Positions 1-8,236 of a stretch of DNA of 60,617 nucleotides are shown here, one piece after another. The notes beneath the pieces are model-generated. The model was not told the origin of the DNA, did no database searches, and was given only the letters and a program-made list of their open reading frames with translations. The first letter of the stretch is position 1, and every line of letters starts with the position of its first letter. Location of the stretch: NCBI GenBank assembly GCA_964598765.1, contig CAZRCZ010000025.1:1-60617 (forward strand), in the 5' to 3' direction. The position numbers and the translations under genes were made by a program. This stretch comes from CAZRCZ01 sp964598765 (GTDB lineage: Bacteria; Sumerlaeota; Sumerlaeia; MVZB01; JAJFLK01).

Positions 1-2
1 CG

Positions 3-212
3 GTACCCCTGGTTTTTTCGCCCTCTTTTCGTCAACCTATTTCAGGACGGGACACACCTCAAATTGTGAAGAGAACGCGCTCGACGGCCATCGGAAATTA
101 TCTGGCCATGCACGCTCAATTGTGGAAGCAGGCGCGAGAATCGGTGAACCATCTGGACAAGGAACTCGCCGAGGCCGTCAAGCCCGAAAGGAGTCGTCCC
201 ATGAGTCCGTGA
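3..212 (+). CDS. Partial hypothetical protein (C-terminal end only)
   Basis: An open frame runs from the left edge of the window to a TGA at 210-212, giving about 69 residues with no start inside the window. The last 50 residues are mostly helical and charged, with HAQLWKQARESVNHLDKELA in the middle, which looks like the tail of a real protein rather than random translation. I do not recognise a family. It could also be a chance open frame. The strand agrees with the metal cluster that starts at 1652, but an oppositely oriented gene lies between them. Confidence 0.3.
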   Translation, partial: VPLVFSPSFRQPISGRDTPQIVKRTRSTAIGNYLAMHAQLWKQARESVNHLDKELAEAVKPERSRPMSP

Positions 213-521
213 ACGATTTTGGAAACTTATAATCTTGACAGCCCACTTTCATGGACGGGTGAGGAAGGAAGGAGACTTTTCCGCTCCGTTCATAGCGGGG
301 ATCGAGGAAGAGTTAGAGAAAGTCCCGAAAGTACGGCTGAGATATTACCGTAGGGTCTGCCTCCCGGAGATTGGAAGAAGTTCCTGTGCGACTTAACGGA
401 ATTGTGGGAATGGGCAGGGCAATATAATGGACGGAACCACGCGAAAAACTGCCAGTCGAACGGAATTTGGAATCGTCGCTTATCCGGCTATCAAGTCACA
501 AACCGTCCTTTTTTATTTCCG
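213..521. other. Intergenic stretch without a convincing gene
   Basis: About 310 bases between the partial frame at the left edge and the stop of the secreted protein gene on the minus strand. A short open stretch on + (about 276-384) lacks a start codon and any family signal. No terminator with a T-tract or tRNA-like fold is obvious. I see nothing else in it. Confidence 0.4.
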
Positions 522-1178
522 TCATCCCTTTTTTTCGGCCTTGACCTCGCAATGTTTCGCCGTCTCGGCGACCATGTCCGGACAACCCTTCATCAAGTCC
601 TTCAGTTCCGCAAGGCTCTTTTTGTGTTGCTCCCATCCGTTGAGGATGTATTTCTTGCGCGCGCCAAATTTTTGGGAGATCGAAACCGCGCCGTAGTGCA
701 TAGAGTGAATTTTCTCCAGAATCTTTTTACAGTTGGTCAAGCAGGCGTCGAGGCTCGCTTTGTCTTCCGAAGAGGCCGTGCCGCTCTCGGTCTTCTGCTG
801 AATCAAATCCTCCAAGGCTCCGGTGCAGGCGCTGAACGACGTTTGAAGGTCCAGAATGTCCTTTTGGTGGCGATCCCAAGAGATCGCGCCCTTGAACATT
901 TTCTCAAAGCTGTCCTTCTCGGTGTCGAGTTTCGCTTCCTCCATGTCCTTGGACATCTGCTCGACTTTCTTTCTAGCTTCTTCCACCCCTTTCTTGATGG
1001 CCTCGATTTTCTTGGCGAGGAGATCGGCTCCCGTGCTCGGGGCCGCCTCCGCCGGTTTGGCTTGTTGAGCGAACGCCGGAGCGGCGATCAAGACGGACGC
1101 CAAGATGGTTAACCCCGTCCATGGCCTCGCAACTCTGCCGTTTCTTCTTGAATCTCTTTTGTAAAACATATTGTTCAT
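522..1178 (-). CDS. Secreted Cys-containing helical protein, copy 1 of 2
   Basis: A 218-residue protein with a basic N-terminus, a hydrophobic stretch at about residues 22-36 and an AFA-QQ cleavage site, so it is probably exported to the periplasm. The mature part is helical and Lys/Glu rich and has five cysteines (one in SACTGAL, two in CLTNC, one in KGCP, one in KHCEV). A close paralogue lies at 59637-60281 with the same Cys spacing and long identical stretches such as ADLLAKKIEAIKKGV and GARKKYILNGW. Conservation in this frame supports the minus-strand gene over the 236-residue frame on +. An AAGAAGGAG motif precedes the ATG at 1178; a second ATG nine bases on is also possible. No known domain is recognised. 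It is divergent from the metal cluster; function unknown. Confidence 0.8.
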   Translation of the reverse strand: MNNMFYKRDSRRNGRVARPWTGLTILASVLIAAPAFAQQAKPAEAAPSTGADLLAKKIEAIKKGVEEARKKVEQMSKDMEEAKLDTEKDSFEKMFKGAISWDRHQKDILDLQTSFSACTGALEDLIQQKTESGTASSEDKASLDACLTNCKKILEKIHSMHYGAVSISQKFGARKKYILNGWEQHKKSLAELKDLMKGCPDMVAETAKHCEVKAEKKG

Positions 1179-1651
1179 TGCTCCTTCTTATTTTGGTTGT
1201 TTTCCATCTTGCGGATTGCGAAAACTCCGGTGATCGGTCGCGCCCAAAACATTGGGCATGATTCAGACCCGTTTTTCAAGGTTTATCCGAAACCACGTTA
1301 AGATGAATTGGTTTCCAACCTCTCTCACTCGCTACTCGCCACTCGCCTCGGTCGGCCAAGCTGAATCAAAGCGAGTTGCGACGGTGTGAGCAGAGTTTAT
1401 GCCAAGTCAGATTCGAAAAATCTCTACCTGCCAAGGCAACAAGATTGATCTAACATTAGAAAATTCAGGGTTCCATACGGAATGCGCGACCGCCTTCCGA
1501 TCCCTGATCTGATGGTCCATTGATGCCTCGAAGGGAAAAAATTGCCATTGGCGGCAAACTTCACCATGGGCCTGCGGCACAGCTCTTGCTTTCCTCTCTT
1601 CACGCAACCTTGGTCACTACATATTGGTTGCAACAAAGGAGAAAATGAAAC
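1179..1651. other. Divergent intergenic region with a small palindrome and a simple repeat
   Basis: This 470-base region separates the minus-strand secreted protein gene from the plus-strand metal cluster and must hold both promoters. A perfect palindrome GCCCAAaacaTTGGGC lies at 1242-1257 and could be an operator; no T-tract follows it. At about 1320-1350 there is a CTCGCTACTCGCCACTCGC simple repeat. I could not place a promoter with confidence and see no gene. Confidence 0.4.
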
Positions 1652-2092
1652 ATGTCGCCGTATCAATTAAGCCGGAGGGTTGTCGCTTCCCTCGTTGCCA
1701 TGGTTTGCTTCGGGACCCTGCTGAGTCCCACTTTTTCCGCGTCCGGCGAAAAGAGCGCCTTGGGCAGACCCAAGCTCATCGCGGCCAAATTTCACGCCGA
1801 TTGGTGTCCGCTCTGCAAGCAAATGGATGATTCGATCATGGAAGACTTGGCCGATAGATTTGACGGTATGCCGGTCTTGGTTCTGACGTTGGACGTGACG
1901 AATCAAACCGCGCGGCACCATTCGGAGATGTTGGCGGCCGCGCTGGGATTGGATGATCTTTGGGCGAAAAACGGGGGCAAAACAGGGACGATCTATCTGG
2001 TGAACGCGGAGACAAAAAAAGAGCTGGGGCTTTTCGGCAAAGACAACGGTTTCAGTCAGATCGCCGCGGAAATCGAGAAGAATCTCAAATGA
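1652..2092 (+). CDS. Secreted thioredoxin-fold protein
   Basis: A 146-residue protein with an N-terminal signal peptide (hydrophobic about residues 9-30) followed by a thioredoxin-like domain. The redox motif is WCPLC at residues 51-55, in the usual context FHADWCPLCKQMDD. A cis-Pro loop is not obvious; the region around GGKTGTIYLVN takes its place. The fold family is thiol-disulfide oxidoreductase or thiol carrier in the periplasm, and in this context it may keep cysteine-rich metal-binding proteins reduced (inference). It is the first gene of the plus-strand metal cluster; the next start is 31 bases downstream. GGAG lies about ten bases before the ATG. Confidence 0.8.
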   Translation: MSPYQLSRRVVASLVAMVCFGTLLSPTFSASGEKSALGRPKLIAAKFHADWCPLCKQMDDSIMEDLADRFDGMPVLVLTLDVTNQTARHHSEMLAAALGLDDLWAKNGGKTGTIYLVNAETKKELGLFGKDNGFSQIAAEIEKNLK

Positions 2093-2123
2093 CCTTCTGC
2101 GACAGGGAAAAGGAGAATTGACC

Positions 2124-2498
2124 ATGAACCCGAAAAGATTACGTACCGCTGTCCTCTGTATTCTCTTTTTCACAGCATGCTCGGGTGTAATCTGCTTCCT
2201 TGCTCCGCCGACGGGTGTGGCTTTTGCCACAGCGGAAACAACCCACACGCGCAATCTGAAAAGTTTGCGCGGAGGCGTCCAAAGCGCAGGAACGGGGCGG
2301 CGCAAGAGCAAGAACAACCGGCGAGGAACAGCCGTGGGGCAGTCACTCACCGAGGGGGTGGAACAGCACCACTACAACGGGGTTCACCGCGACTTTACCG
2401 CCCCGGGAGGTAGGACCAATACCCGGCCTCACGCCGATGTTTATCGTTATCATCGGCAGGGGGATCGGACGCGGGAAACCACTTCGCAATTTCGGTAA
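2124..2498 (+). CDS. Small secreted hypothetical protein, reading frame uncertain
   Basis: AAAAGGAG eight bases upstream supports the ATG at 2124. The first 35 residues form a signal peptide or lipoprotein leader (LCILFFTACSG). After about residue 40 the sequence becomes Arg/Gly/His rich and low in hydrophobic residues. In the +1 frame, from about 2260, an alternative open stretch to a TGA near 2515 ends in the more protein-like segment GLTPMFIVIIGRGIGRG. The gene may therefore carry a frameshift near 2260, or the downstream part may be non-coding. It sits 31 bases after the thioredoxin-like gene and 22 before the CBM48 gene, so it is probably in the same operon. No family recognised. Confidence 0.4.
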   Translation: MNPKRLRTAVLCILFFTACSGVICFLAPPTGVAFATAETTHTRNLKSLRGGVQSAGTGRRKSKNNRRGTAVGQSLTEGVEQHHYNGVHRDFTAPGGRTNTRPHADVYRYHRQGDRTRETTSQFR

Positions 2499-2520
2499 AA
2501 CAAAGGGAGGATTATGAACC

Positions 2521-2841
2521 ATGACCGTCACGTTACCCAAGAGAAGAACCAAATTGATCGCCAAAGTCAGCCATTTGTCGTGCTTCGCGCCGGAAGCGGT
2601 CAGGGTGTGCGTGGCCGGAGATTTTAACGATTGGAGTCCCACGGCTTGGCCGATGGACAAGGGAGTGGAAGGAATTTGGAAGTTGGACGTGCACCTGCCG
2701 CCGGGGCGCTATGAATACAAATTCGTCATGGATGGGATTTGGGGTTGCGGAGAGCCGGGTTGCAACGACCGCAATTTGGAATGCCTCAAGTGTGTGCCTA
2801 ATCCCTTTGGCACCATGAACCACGTCCTTGAGGTTACGTAA
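2521..2841 (+). CDS. Lone CBM48/AMPK-type glycogen-binding domain protein
   Basis: A 106-residue protein that is essentially one early-set (isoamylase N-terminal / AMPK glycogen-binding) domain. The hallmark VAGDFNDWSP is followed by W-x-L-x-V...LPPGRYEYKFVMDGIW, the typical second half of the fold. Cysteines in GCGEPGCNDRNLECLKC are unusual for the family and could bind metal or form disulfides. No catalytic domain is attached and no signal peptide is seen. The start at 2521 is preceded by GGAGG ten bases upstream. Family knowledge says such domains bind alpha-glucans or act as protein-protein modules; in a metal-efflux cluster the role is unknown. Confidence 0.8.
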   Translation: MTVTLPKRRTKLIAKVSHLSCFAPEAVRVCVAGDFNDWSPTAWPMDKGVEGIWKLDVHLPPGRYEYKFVMDGIWGCGEPGCNDRNLECLKCVPNPFGTMNHVLEVT

Positions 2842-2857
2842 AAGGGCAGGCCAGTCC

Positions 2858-3547
2858 ATGACCGGGAAGAAGGACAGCGTTTTTTGCTTCGTGGATCTGG
2901 CCGGATACACCGCGATGACCGAGGCTCACGGCGACGTCGAGGCGGCGGAGATGGCTCAGCGTTTCTTCAAGCTGGCTGACAAGGCGCTCGCCGGCGAAGG
3001 GCGCATCGTCAAGACCATCGGCGACGCCGTCTTGGTCAGCTTCGCGTCGCTTGAATGCGGGATCGAATTTTTCCGCCGATTGATCGAACTGGCGCGCAAA
3101 GAACCTAACTTTCTGGAATTTCGCGCGGGACTGCATTGCGGCAAGGCAGTCGAACGCAATAAAGACCTATTTGGAGCGGACGTCAACCTCACGGCTCGAA
3201 TCACGGCTCAAGCGCGAAGCGGGGAGATCCTTTGCTCCAAGCCGGTTGCCGAGGAAGTAAGGAGCCTCGGATTCGACACCGCGCAACTCGGGAGCTTTGC
3301 GCTTCATAATATCCGTCAACCGGTCGAAATTTTCGCCCTGAATATTGATCCAACGAATTCTTCCCGATTCATTGATCCTGTATGTCACATGAAAGTGGAT
3401 CCCGCGCAGGCGGCGGGCATGGTGCGCGTAGGGGGAAATGAATACTGGTTCTGCTCGTTGGAATGCGCTACGCGCTTTACCCTGCATCCTCAAGAATTCA
3501 TGACATCTCGGGATGATTCTTCCGAAAAAAGCATGGTAAGGGATTAA
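2858..3547 (+). CDS. Class III adenylate cyclase fused to a YHS metal-binding domain
   Basis: A 229-residue cytosolic protein. Residues 6-165 are a class III nucleotidyl cyclase: metal-binding Asp13 in FVDLAGYT and Asp56 in KTIGD, adenine-selecting Lys52, and the transition-state pair Asn110 and Arg114 in VNLTARI, so an active adenylate cyclase is predicted. Residues 172-215 are a YHS/TRASH-type domain with DPVCHMKV (Cys176) and YWFCSLEC (Cys199, Cys203), a fold used to bind copper or other soft metals. An in-frame ATG ten codons upstream overlaps the CBM48 gene; 2858 gives a start just at the cyclase domain. Placement in a copper-type RND cluster suggests metal-tuned cAMP synthesis (inference). 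Confidence 0.85.
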   Translation: MTGKKDSVFCFVDLAGYTAMTEAHGDVEAAEMAQRFFKLADKALAGEGRIVKTIGDAVLVSFASLECGIEFFRRLIELARKEPNFLEFRAGLHCGKAVERNKDLFGADVNLTARITAQARSGEILCSKPVAEEVRSLGFDTAQLGSFALHNIRQPVEIFALNIDPTNSSRFIDPVCHMKVDPAQAAGMVRVGGNEYWFCSLECATRFTLHPQEFMTSRDDSSEKSMVRD

Positions 3548-3624
3548 ACAGGACGCAAACCGTGGCATGGACCTTGCCTTAACGTTCATGGGAATATCTC
3601 CCCTGCAACTAAGTTGCACGAGCG

Positions 3625-5013
3625 ATGGTAATGAGAAATCCGCACATCATATTCTACACGGTTGGGTTAACCGTCCTTACGACAAATTGTGCAAGATTTT
3701 TGGATCCTACGGAAATAAGCGAAGGGAAATCCGCATCCGCGACTGTTACAACATCGGTCATCGTCAAAGACAAAGCCGAATCGGGAAAAGATCAAAATCG
3801 GGCGGGATCAAGCTTAGAATCTATCTCTCCCCTGCAACTTGGGGTCATCGTCGCGCGGGCCGCGAAGGAAAATCCCGAAGCGAAATCGGCTTGGCATCGC
3901 TGGCAAGCCATGGCGCAAAAGCATCCGCAGGAAGTCAGCCTTCCCGATCCGCAAATCGAGGGGATGATTTTCGATCCCAAGCAGGACGACCGCTGGATGG
4001 CCGGGATCAAACAGGATATCCCATGGCCCGGCAAGTTGATTCTGGCAGGCCAAATCGCGGATGAAGAAACAAGGATCGAGGCGCTCGGGTATCTCGCCGC
4101 CGTGCGCGACGCGATTGGCGACGCGAAAGAAACCTTCTTCGAGCTTTATTACATTGATCGCGCCGAGGAGATTACCGGCGAAATTGAAAAACTTTACGAA
4201 CGCTACGCCGCGTTGGCCGCCGGCGCCGGCGACATGGGACAAACTAAATTGCCCGAACTTTTCCGCGCCGAAGCGCAACGCGCCCAACTGGGTTACGATC
4301 TGATCTTTCTGCGGGAAATGCGGCAGACCGAAGAGGCACGACTTCGCGCCATTCTGGGCGAGGAGAATCCGACACCGCTCGGACGGACGCTAGACGTTAC
4401 CGATCCGACGACCGCGACCGCGAATCTCCGAGAACTGACTCGGCTTGCCGAAACCAACAATCAAGAACTGGCCCAAGCCCGGCGGACCGTCGTCAAAGCG
4501 AAAACGGAACGCCGCCTCGCGCGTCAAGCCCCTTTCCCCGATTTCATGATCGGCGTCAATTACACCGACATGGTGGATAAGTCCGATATGCCGGTGACCA
4601 ATCCCGTCGGTTTTGCCGTCGGGATGTCGGTTCCCCTTTGGCCGCGCAAATATCGCGCGAAAGCCGAGGAAGCCAAGCAGATGGAAGCAAGCGCGCAATC
4701 GGATGAGGAACGCGAACGGTTGAAGTTGAGGTCCGATCTGGCCGAGGCGTATTTCCGCTTGAACAATTCTTTTCGTCTTGTCCGGCTTTACCGCGACACT
4801 CTGCTTCCTCAGGCGCGCCAAGCCCAGCAATCCGCCGAGGAGCTTTACGGTCGCCATGAAGCCAACCTTGCCGCGCTTTTGGAAACGCTGGCGACGGTTC
4901 ACAATTTCGAGTTGGCGCGTCTGCGAGCCACCGCCGATTTTTATCAAAACACGGCGCGCGTCGAACGACTGATCGGCACGGCGATCCCCGCGAGTTCGGA
5001 GGGAAAACCATGA
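3625..5013 (+). CDS. TolC-family outer-membrane efflux protein
   Basis: A 462-residue protein with an N-terminal export signal containing LTTNC near residue 22, a weak lipobox. The rest shows the duplicated coiled-coil/beta pattern of outer-membrane efflux proteins: long amphipathic helices rich in Ala, Arg and Glu, and the segment PDFMIGVNYTDM followed by VGMSVPLWPRKYRAKAEEAKQ, which is characteristic of CusC-like heavy-metal efflux channels. It would form the outer-membrane duct for the CusB/CusA pump encoded downstream. Its stop overlaps the next TolC-like gene by four bases (ATGA), so the two are translated together. The start may be ATG 3625 or the in-frame ATG two codons later. Confidence 0.85.
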   Translation: MVMRNPHIIFYTVGLTVLTTNCARFLDPTEISEGKSASATVTTSVIVKDKAESGKDQNRAGSSLESISPLQLGVIVARAAKENPEAKSAWHRWQAMAQKHPQEVSLPDPQIEGMIFDPKQDDRWMAGIKQDIPWPGKLILAGQIADEETRIEALGYLAAVRDAIGDAKETFFELYYIDRAEEITGEIEKLYERYAALAAGAGDMGQTKLPELFRAEAQRAQLGYDLIFLREMRQTEEARLRAILGEENPTPLGRTLDVTDPTTATANLRELTRLAETNNQELAQARRTVVKAKTERRLARQAPFPDFMIGVNYTDMVDKSDMPVTNPVGFAVGMSVPLWPRKYRAKAEEAKQMEASAQSDEERERLKLRSDLAEAYFRLNNSFRLVRLYRDTLLPQARQAQQSAEELYGRHEANLAALLETLATVHNFELARLRATADFYQNTARVERLIGTAIPASSEGKP

Positions 5014-6566
5014 GGCCGATTCGCGTCAAGATTGTTTTTGTCAGCGTTTGCGCTTGGGTCTTCGGTTGCGCGCGGACCGAAGTTCCGGAAGTTGAAGGCA
5101 AGGCGCAAGCGTTGGTGGAAGGTCATACCGCGCAAGCGCGAGCCATCAGTCTTCGCGCTGAGGGTAATTCGCGAGGCGACGCCGATTTTCACGTCGTCAA
5201 GGCCTCCATCGAAGCGAAGATCAAGGATTGGGAGAAAAAACTTGCCGAGGAGTCCTCCTCCGCAAATCTACTCCACGGTCTCGCGCCGGAGAAGATTTCA
5301 AAAAGAACACACTCTGTTGAGGAAGCAACGGCGAGCCTTGGCAAGGGCGTTGCATTGGAAGAAATTCTCAATCTCGCCGCCGAGCGGAATCCCGAGATTC
5401 AAGCGGCGCGCGAACATTGGCGCGCCACGTTGCGGCGGTTCGAGCAGGCGTCCTATTTGGAGGACTTGGTGACGCGCTACCGGGCGTTCGTCCGCGAGCT
5501 TGACACGCGCGTCGGTCCGCAGACCCACAAGGAAATGCTTGCCGAAACCTTTCCGTTCCCCTCGGCGTTGGCGCTGAAGGGGCAGATGGTGGATTTGGAA
5601 GCGGAGATGGCGCGATTGGAATATCGCGCGACGGCGCGCAAGGTTCTGAACGAAATCGCCCGCAAATTCTTCGAGGTTTCGTATCTCGGCGAGGCGCTCG
5701 CCGCGCTCAAGGCCAACGCCGATCTTTTCGCCCAAATGGAGGAAGTCGCGCGGGCGCAACTGCAGGCGGGCAAAGCGCCGCAATCCGATGTCCTGAGAGC
5801 GCAATCGGAGCGGGCGATGATCGAAACCAAACTGGCGACGCTACGACAGGAACGCCTCAACATGATCGCGGAAGTGAACACCATGCTGGCATTGCCGGCG
5901 CAATCGGCTTGGGGCGATCTCGTTACGGCAAATCCCGATGAGCGCGCGCCGAAGTTCGACGACGCGCTCCGCGACGCTCGTTCCGCTAAGCAAGAACTTC
6001 TTAAAGCCCAAGCCGAAGTCCGCATGGCGGACGTCACGATTCGCATGGCCGAGACGATGATTTATCCGCGCGGATCGCAAGGCATGAGCCAGCTTGCGTT
6101 GGGCATGGGAGCCGAAGCGGGGCCGACGCGCCAAATGATGACATCCTTTCCCGACGGCTCCGCGCCCGACTCCGCCGCCTCGGGTTTCGGTCCCAACGCG
6201 GCGTGGATTGACGAATTGCGCGTTCGGGCGACGCAGATGCGCAAGGAGTTGACGATGGTCGAGACGGAAACGGAATTTGGCGTCAAGGACGCGCTTTTCA
6301 AAGTCGAAGCCGCGCGGCGCGAATTCGAAACCGCCCGCGACGCCGTCGTTCCGAAGACGGCCTCCGCGCTTTCCAACATCCAAGAGCGTTACGCCGCCGG
6401 AACCGCCTCCTTTGTGGAATATCTCGACGCGGCCCGCGCCTCGCTTCAAGCGTCACTGGATCGTTCGGCGTCCCGCCGCGATCTGCTTCAATCGCTGACC
6501 GACCTACAAGATGCGATTGGACAAACCATCGTTCCGCGGTTGGCGACGCCAAAGGGACAGCCATAA
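5010..6566 (+). CDS. Second TolC-family outer-membrane lipoprotein
   Basis: A 518-residue lipoprotein precursor: hydrophobic leader ending in WVFGCAR (lipobox Cys near residue 20). A region of about 90 residues precedes the efflux-protein domain, which begins near VALEEILNLAAERNPEIQAAREHW, the classic first helix of TolC-type proteins. A later segment (AGTASFVEYLDAARASL) matches the second-repeat helix of the family. An insert at about residues 355-395 is Met, Gly and Ser rich (MSQLALGMGAEAG). The overlap with the previous TolC gene implies coupling. Two TolC-like proteins in one RND operon is unusual: they may be alternative channels, or one may have another role. Confidence 0.8.
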   Translation: MRPIRVKIVFVSVCAWVFGCARTEVPEVEGKAQALVEGHTAQARAISLRAEGNSRGDADFHVVKASIEAKIKDWEKKLAEESSSANLLHGLAPEKISKRTHSVEEATASLGKGVALEEILNLAAERNPEIQAAREHWRATLRRFEQASYLEDLVTRYRAFVRELDTRVGPQTHKEMLAETFPFPSALALKGQMVDLEAEMARLEYRATARKVLNEIARKFFEVSYLGEALAALKANADLFAQMEEVARAQLQAGKAPQSDVLRAQSERAMIETKLATLRQERLNMIAEVNTMLALPAQSAWGDLVTANPDERAPKFDDALRDARSAKQELLKAQAEVRMADVTIRMAETMIYPRGSQGMSQLALGMGAEAGPTRQMMTSFPDGSAPDSAASGFGPNAAWIDELRVRATQMRKELTMVETETEFGVKDALFKVEAARREFETARDAVVPKTASALSNIQERYAAGTASFVEYLDAARASLQASLDRSASRRDLLQSLTDLQDAIGQTIVPRLATPKGQP

Positions 6567-6610
6567 GAGGGGCTAACATGATGAAGAATACTTCGGAATC
6601 AACCCTCGGA

Positions 6611-6809
6611 ATTCACCACAGAGGCACAGAGAAGTTTCTGGAAGCCTTAAAGTTGATGAAAAAAATCAACGGCCGGAAAAGAGATGGAGCGAAATCCGCA
6701 AATTACGGGAAAATCAGGGAAGTCGCCGTCTCGCGTAAAGATCAAAGCGCCTTCATTTTTTCTGATACTGGACACATGCCGAATACCTCTCTGTGCCTCT
6801 GTGGTGAAT
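6611..6809. repeat. Palindromic element A (CACAGAGG-type arms)
   Basis: Two inverted arms, 6611-6634 (ATTCACCACAGAGGCACAGA...) and 6787-6809, match at 22 of 23 positions and enclose about 150 bases. The arms carry a repeated CACAGAG unit. The element fills the gap between the second TolC gene and cusB. An open frame of 88 codons crosses it but only reads through the repeat and is not considered a gene. Members of the same family are at 38714, 41018, 46111, 47880, 50218, 52674 and 56968. Confidence 0.85.
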
Positions 6810-6840
6810 CCATCCTTTTGATTCCAAGAAGGAGATGCCC

Positions 6841-8226
6841 ATGAATTTCATGGCGCGACTTTTCAAGAGTAAGGGTGTGATCGCAATCATTGCGCTGGTC
6901 GCAGTTGCCTTGGGTTTGGTGGCGCTCGCGGAACATCGCTCCAGTAGCGCGGCTCCGTCGTCCCCTTCCGGAGTGACCGTCCTGCACAACGAGGCGGGCA
7001 TGGCGCTCGCCTTGTCGGACGAGGCGCGCGCGATGGCGGCGGTGGAGACCGCGCCCGTCGAAAGACGAAAACTCAACGTCGAAATTCGGGCATTCGGCAA
7101 AGTCCAGTATAACGAAACCGGCCTCGCCACGATCACCTCGCGCGTGGAGGGTTATGTCGAAAAACTGTTCGTGGATTACACGGGCGTTCAGGTTGAGAAA
7201 GGGGATCACCTGCTGGAACTTTACAGCCCGGACTTGGTCGTCGCGCAACGGGAACTTTTGCTTGCCCTCAAGAATCCCAACGCCGATCTGGTCGAATCGG
7301 CCAAACTCAAACTTCGCCGCTGGGAGATCGGCGAGGAGCAGATAGACGAAATCATCAAGAGCCGCCAACCGCAGGAACGGATGACGATCCGCTCGCCGAT
7401 TCGGGGGACGGTCTATGAAAAGATGATCGTCGAGCGGAGCGCCGTCCATCCCGGCGACGTATTATATCACATAGCAAATCTGGATTCGATCTGGGTCAAC
7501 CTCGACATCTATGAATACGAGCTGTCATGGATCAAGATTGGCCAGAGAGTCGAGATCAAGGCGGAGGCGGTTCCCGGTCAAGTATTTGAGGGGATGGTGA
7601 CGTTTATTCAACCTTTTCTGAATGAAGACACGCGCACGGTGCGCGTGCGCGTCAACGTCGCCAACCGCGAGCATGTTCTCAAGCCCGGCTTGTTTGTCAG
7701 CGCGGTGGTAAGCGTGCCGGTGTTGAGGGGCGGAAAGCCCGGCCCAACAGGACGGGAAGGGAAATACTCCTGTCCGATGCATCCCGAAATTTTGAATGAC
7801 GCGTCGGGCAATTGCCCAATTTGTGGCATGGCGCTAAAACAACTTCCCGGTCAAGCCGTCGCCGTCTCCGATGAAGATTGGAAAGTTCTCGCGGTCCCCG
7901 CGACGGCCGTTCTTGATAGCGGCTTGAGAAAAGTGGTGTATGTCGAGCGCACGCGCGGCGAATTCGCTTCCGCTCCCATCGAAACCGGACAAAAAGCCGG
8001 AGATTACTTCCCCATCCTCGCGGGAGTAAAAGAAGGGGACCGCGTTGCGGTTCGAGGCAATTTCCTTCTCGACAGCCAGTTCCAGATTTCCGGCCTTCCC
8101 AGCCTTTTTTCGGCGACCGGAGGAGCTTCCATGGCGGGAATGCATCAGCACGGCGGCGGCGCAAAATCTTCCGATTCCGCGCCTCAACCCGCGCAATCCT
8201 CCGGCCATGAAGGGCACGCGCACTGA
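6841..8226 (+). CDS. cusB: CusB-like periplasmic adaptor with heavy-metal-binding domain
   Basis: A 461-residue membrane-fusion protein of the heavy-metal RND type. Residues 8-28 are a membrane anchor or uncleaved signal. The barrel-sandwich and hairpin region follows (IRAFGKVQYNETGLATI, then the lipoyl-like half with MTIRSPIRGTVYEKM), then the beta-barrel. At about 308-336 there is a heavy-metal-binding domain, YSCPMHPE...GNCPICGMAL, of the Cu/Ag type. The C-terminus is His/Met/Gly rich. The ATG at 6841 is six bases after GGAG; the in-frame ATG at 6835 abuts the GGAG and is less likely. It would link the inner-membrane CusA to the TolC-type channels upstream and deliver Cu(I)/Ag(I). Confidence 0.9.
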   Translation: MNFMARLFKSKGVIAIIALVAVALGLVALAEHRSSSAAPSSPSGVTVLHNEAGMALALSDEARAMAAVETAPVERRKLNVEIRAFGKVQYNETGLATITSRVEGYVEKLFVDYTGVQVEKGDHLLELYSPDLVVAQRELLLALKNPNADLVESAKLKLRRWEIGEEQIDEIIKSRQPQERMTIRSPIRGTVYEKMIVERSAVHPGDVLYHIANLDSIWVNLDIYEYELSWIKIGQRVEIKAEAVPGQVFEGMVTFIQPFLNEDTRTVRVRVNVANREHVLKPGLFVSAVVSVPVLRGGKPGPTGREGKYSCPMHPEILNDASGNCPICGMALKQLPGQAVAVSDEDWKVLAVPATAVLDSGLRKVVYVERTRGEFASAPIETGQKAGDYFPILAGVKEGDRVAVRGNFLLDSQFQISGLPSLFSATGGASMAGMHQHGGGAKSSDSAPQPAQSSGHEGHAH

Positions 8227-8236
8227 GGGAACAGTC

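Noticed and set aside
402..1112. 236-codon frame on + opposite the secreted protein gene
   Set aside because: The minus-strand frame has a signal peptide and a close paralogue at 59637-60281; the plus frame is a by-product of its codon usage.
6578..6844. 88-codon frame between the TolC and cusB genes
   Set aside because: It is composed of the two arms of palindromic element A and has no family signal.
8045..8236. Upstream extension of the CusA frame
   Set aside because: It overlaps the end of cusB and has no membrane or family features; CusA homologues begin at the MVSGIIHW-type start.
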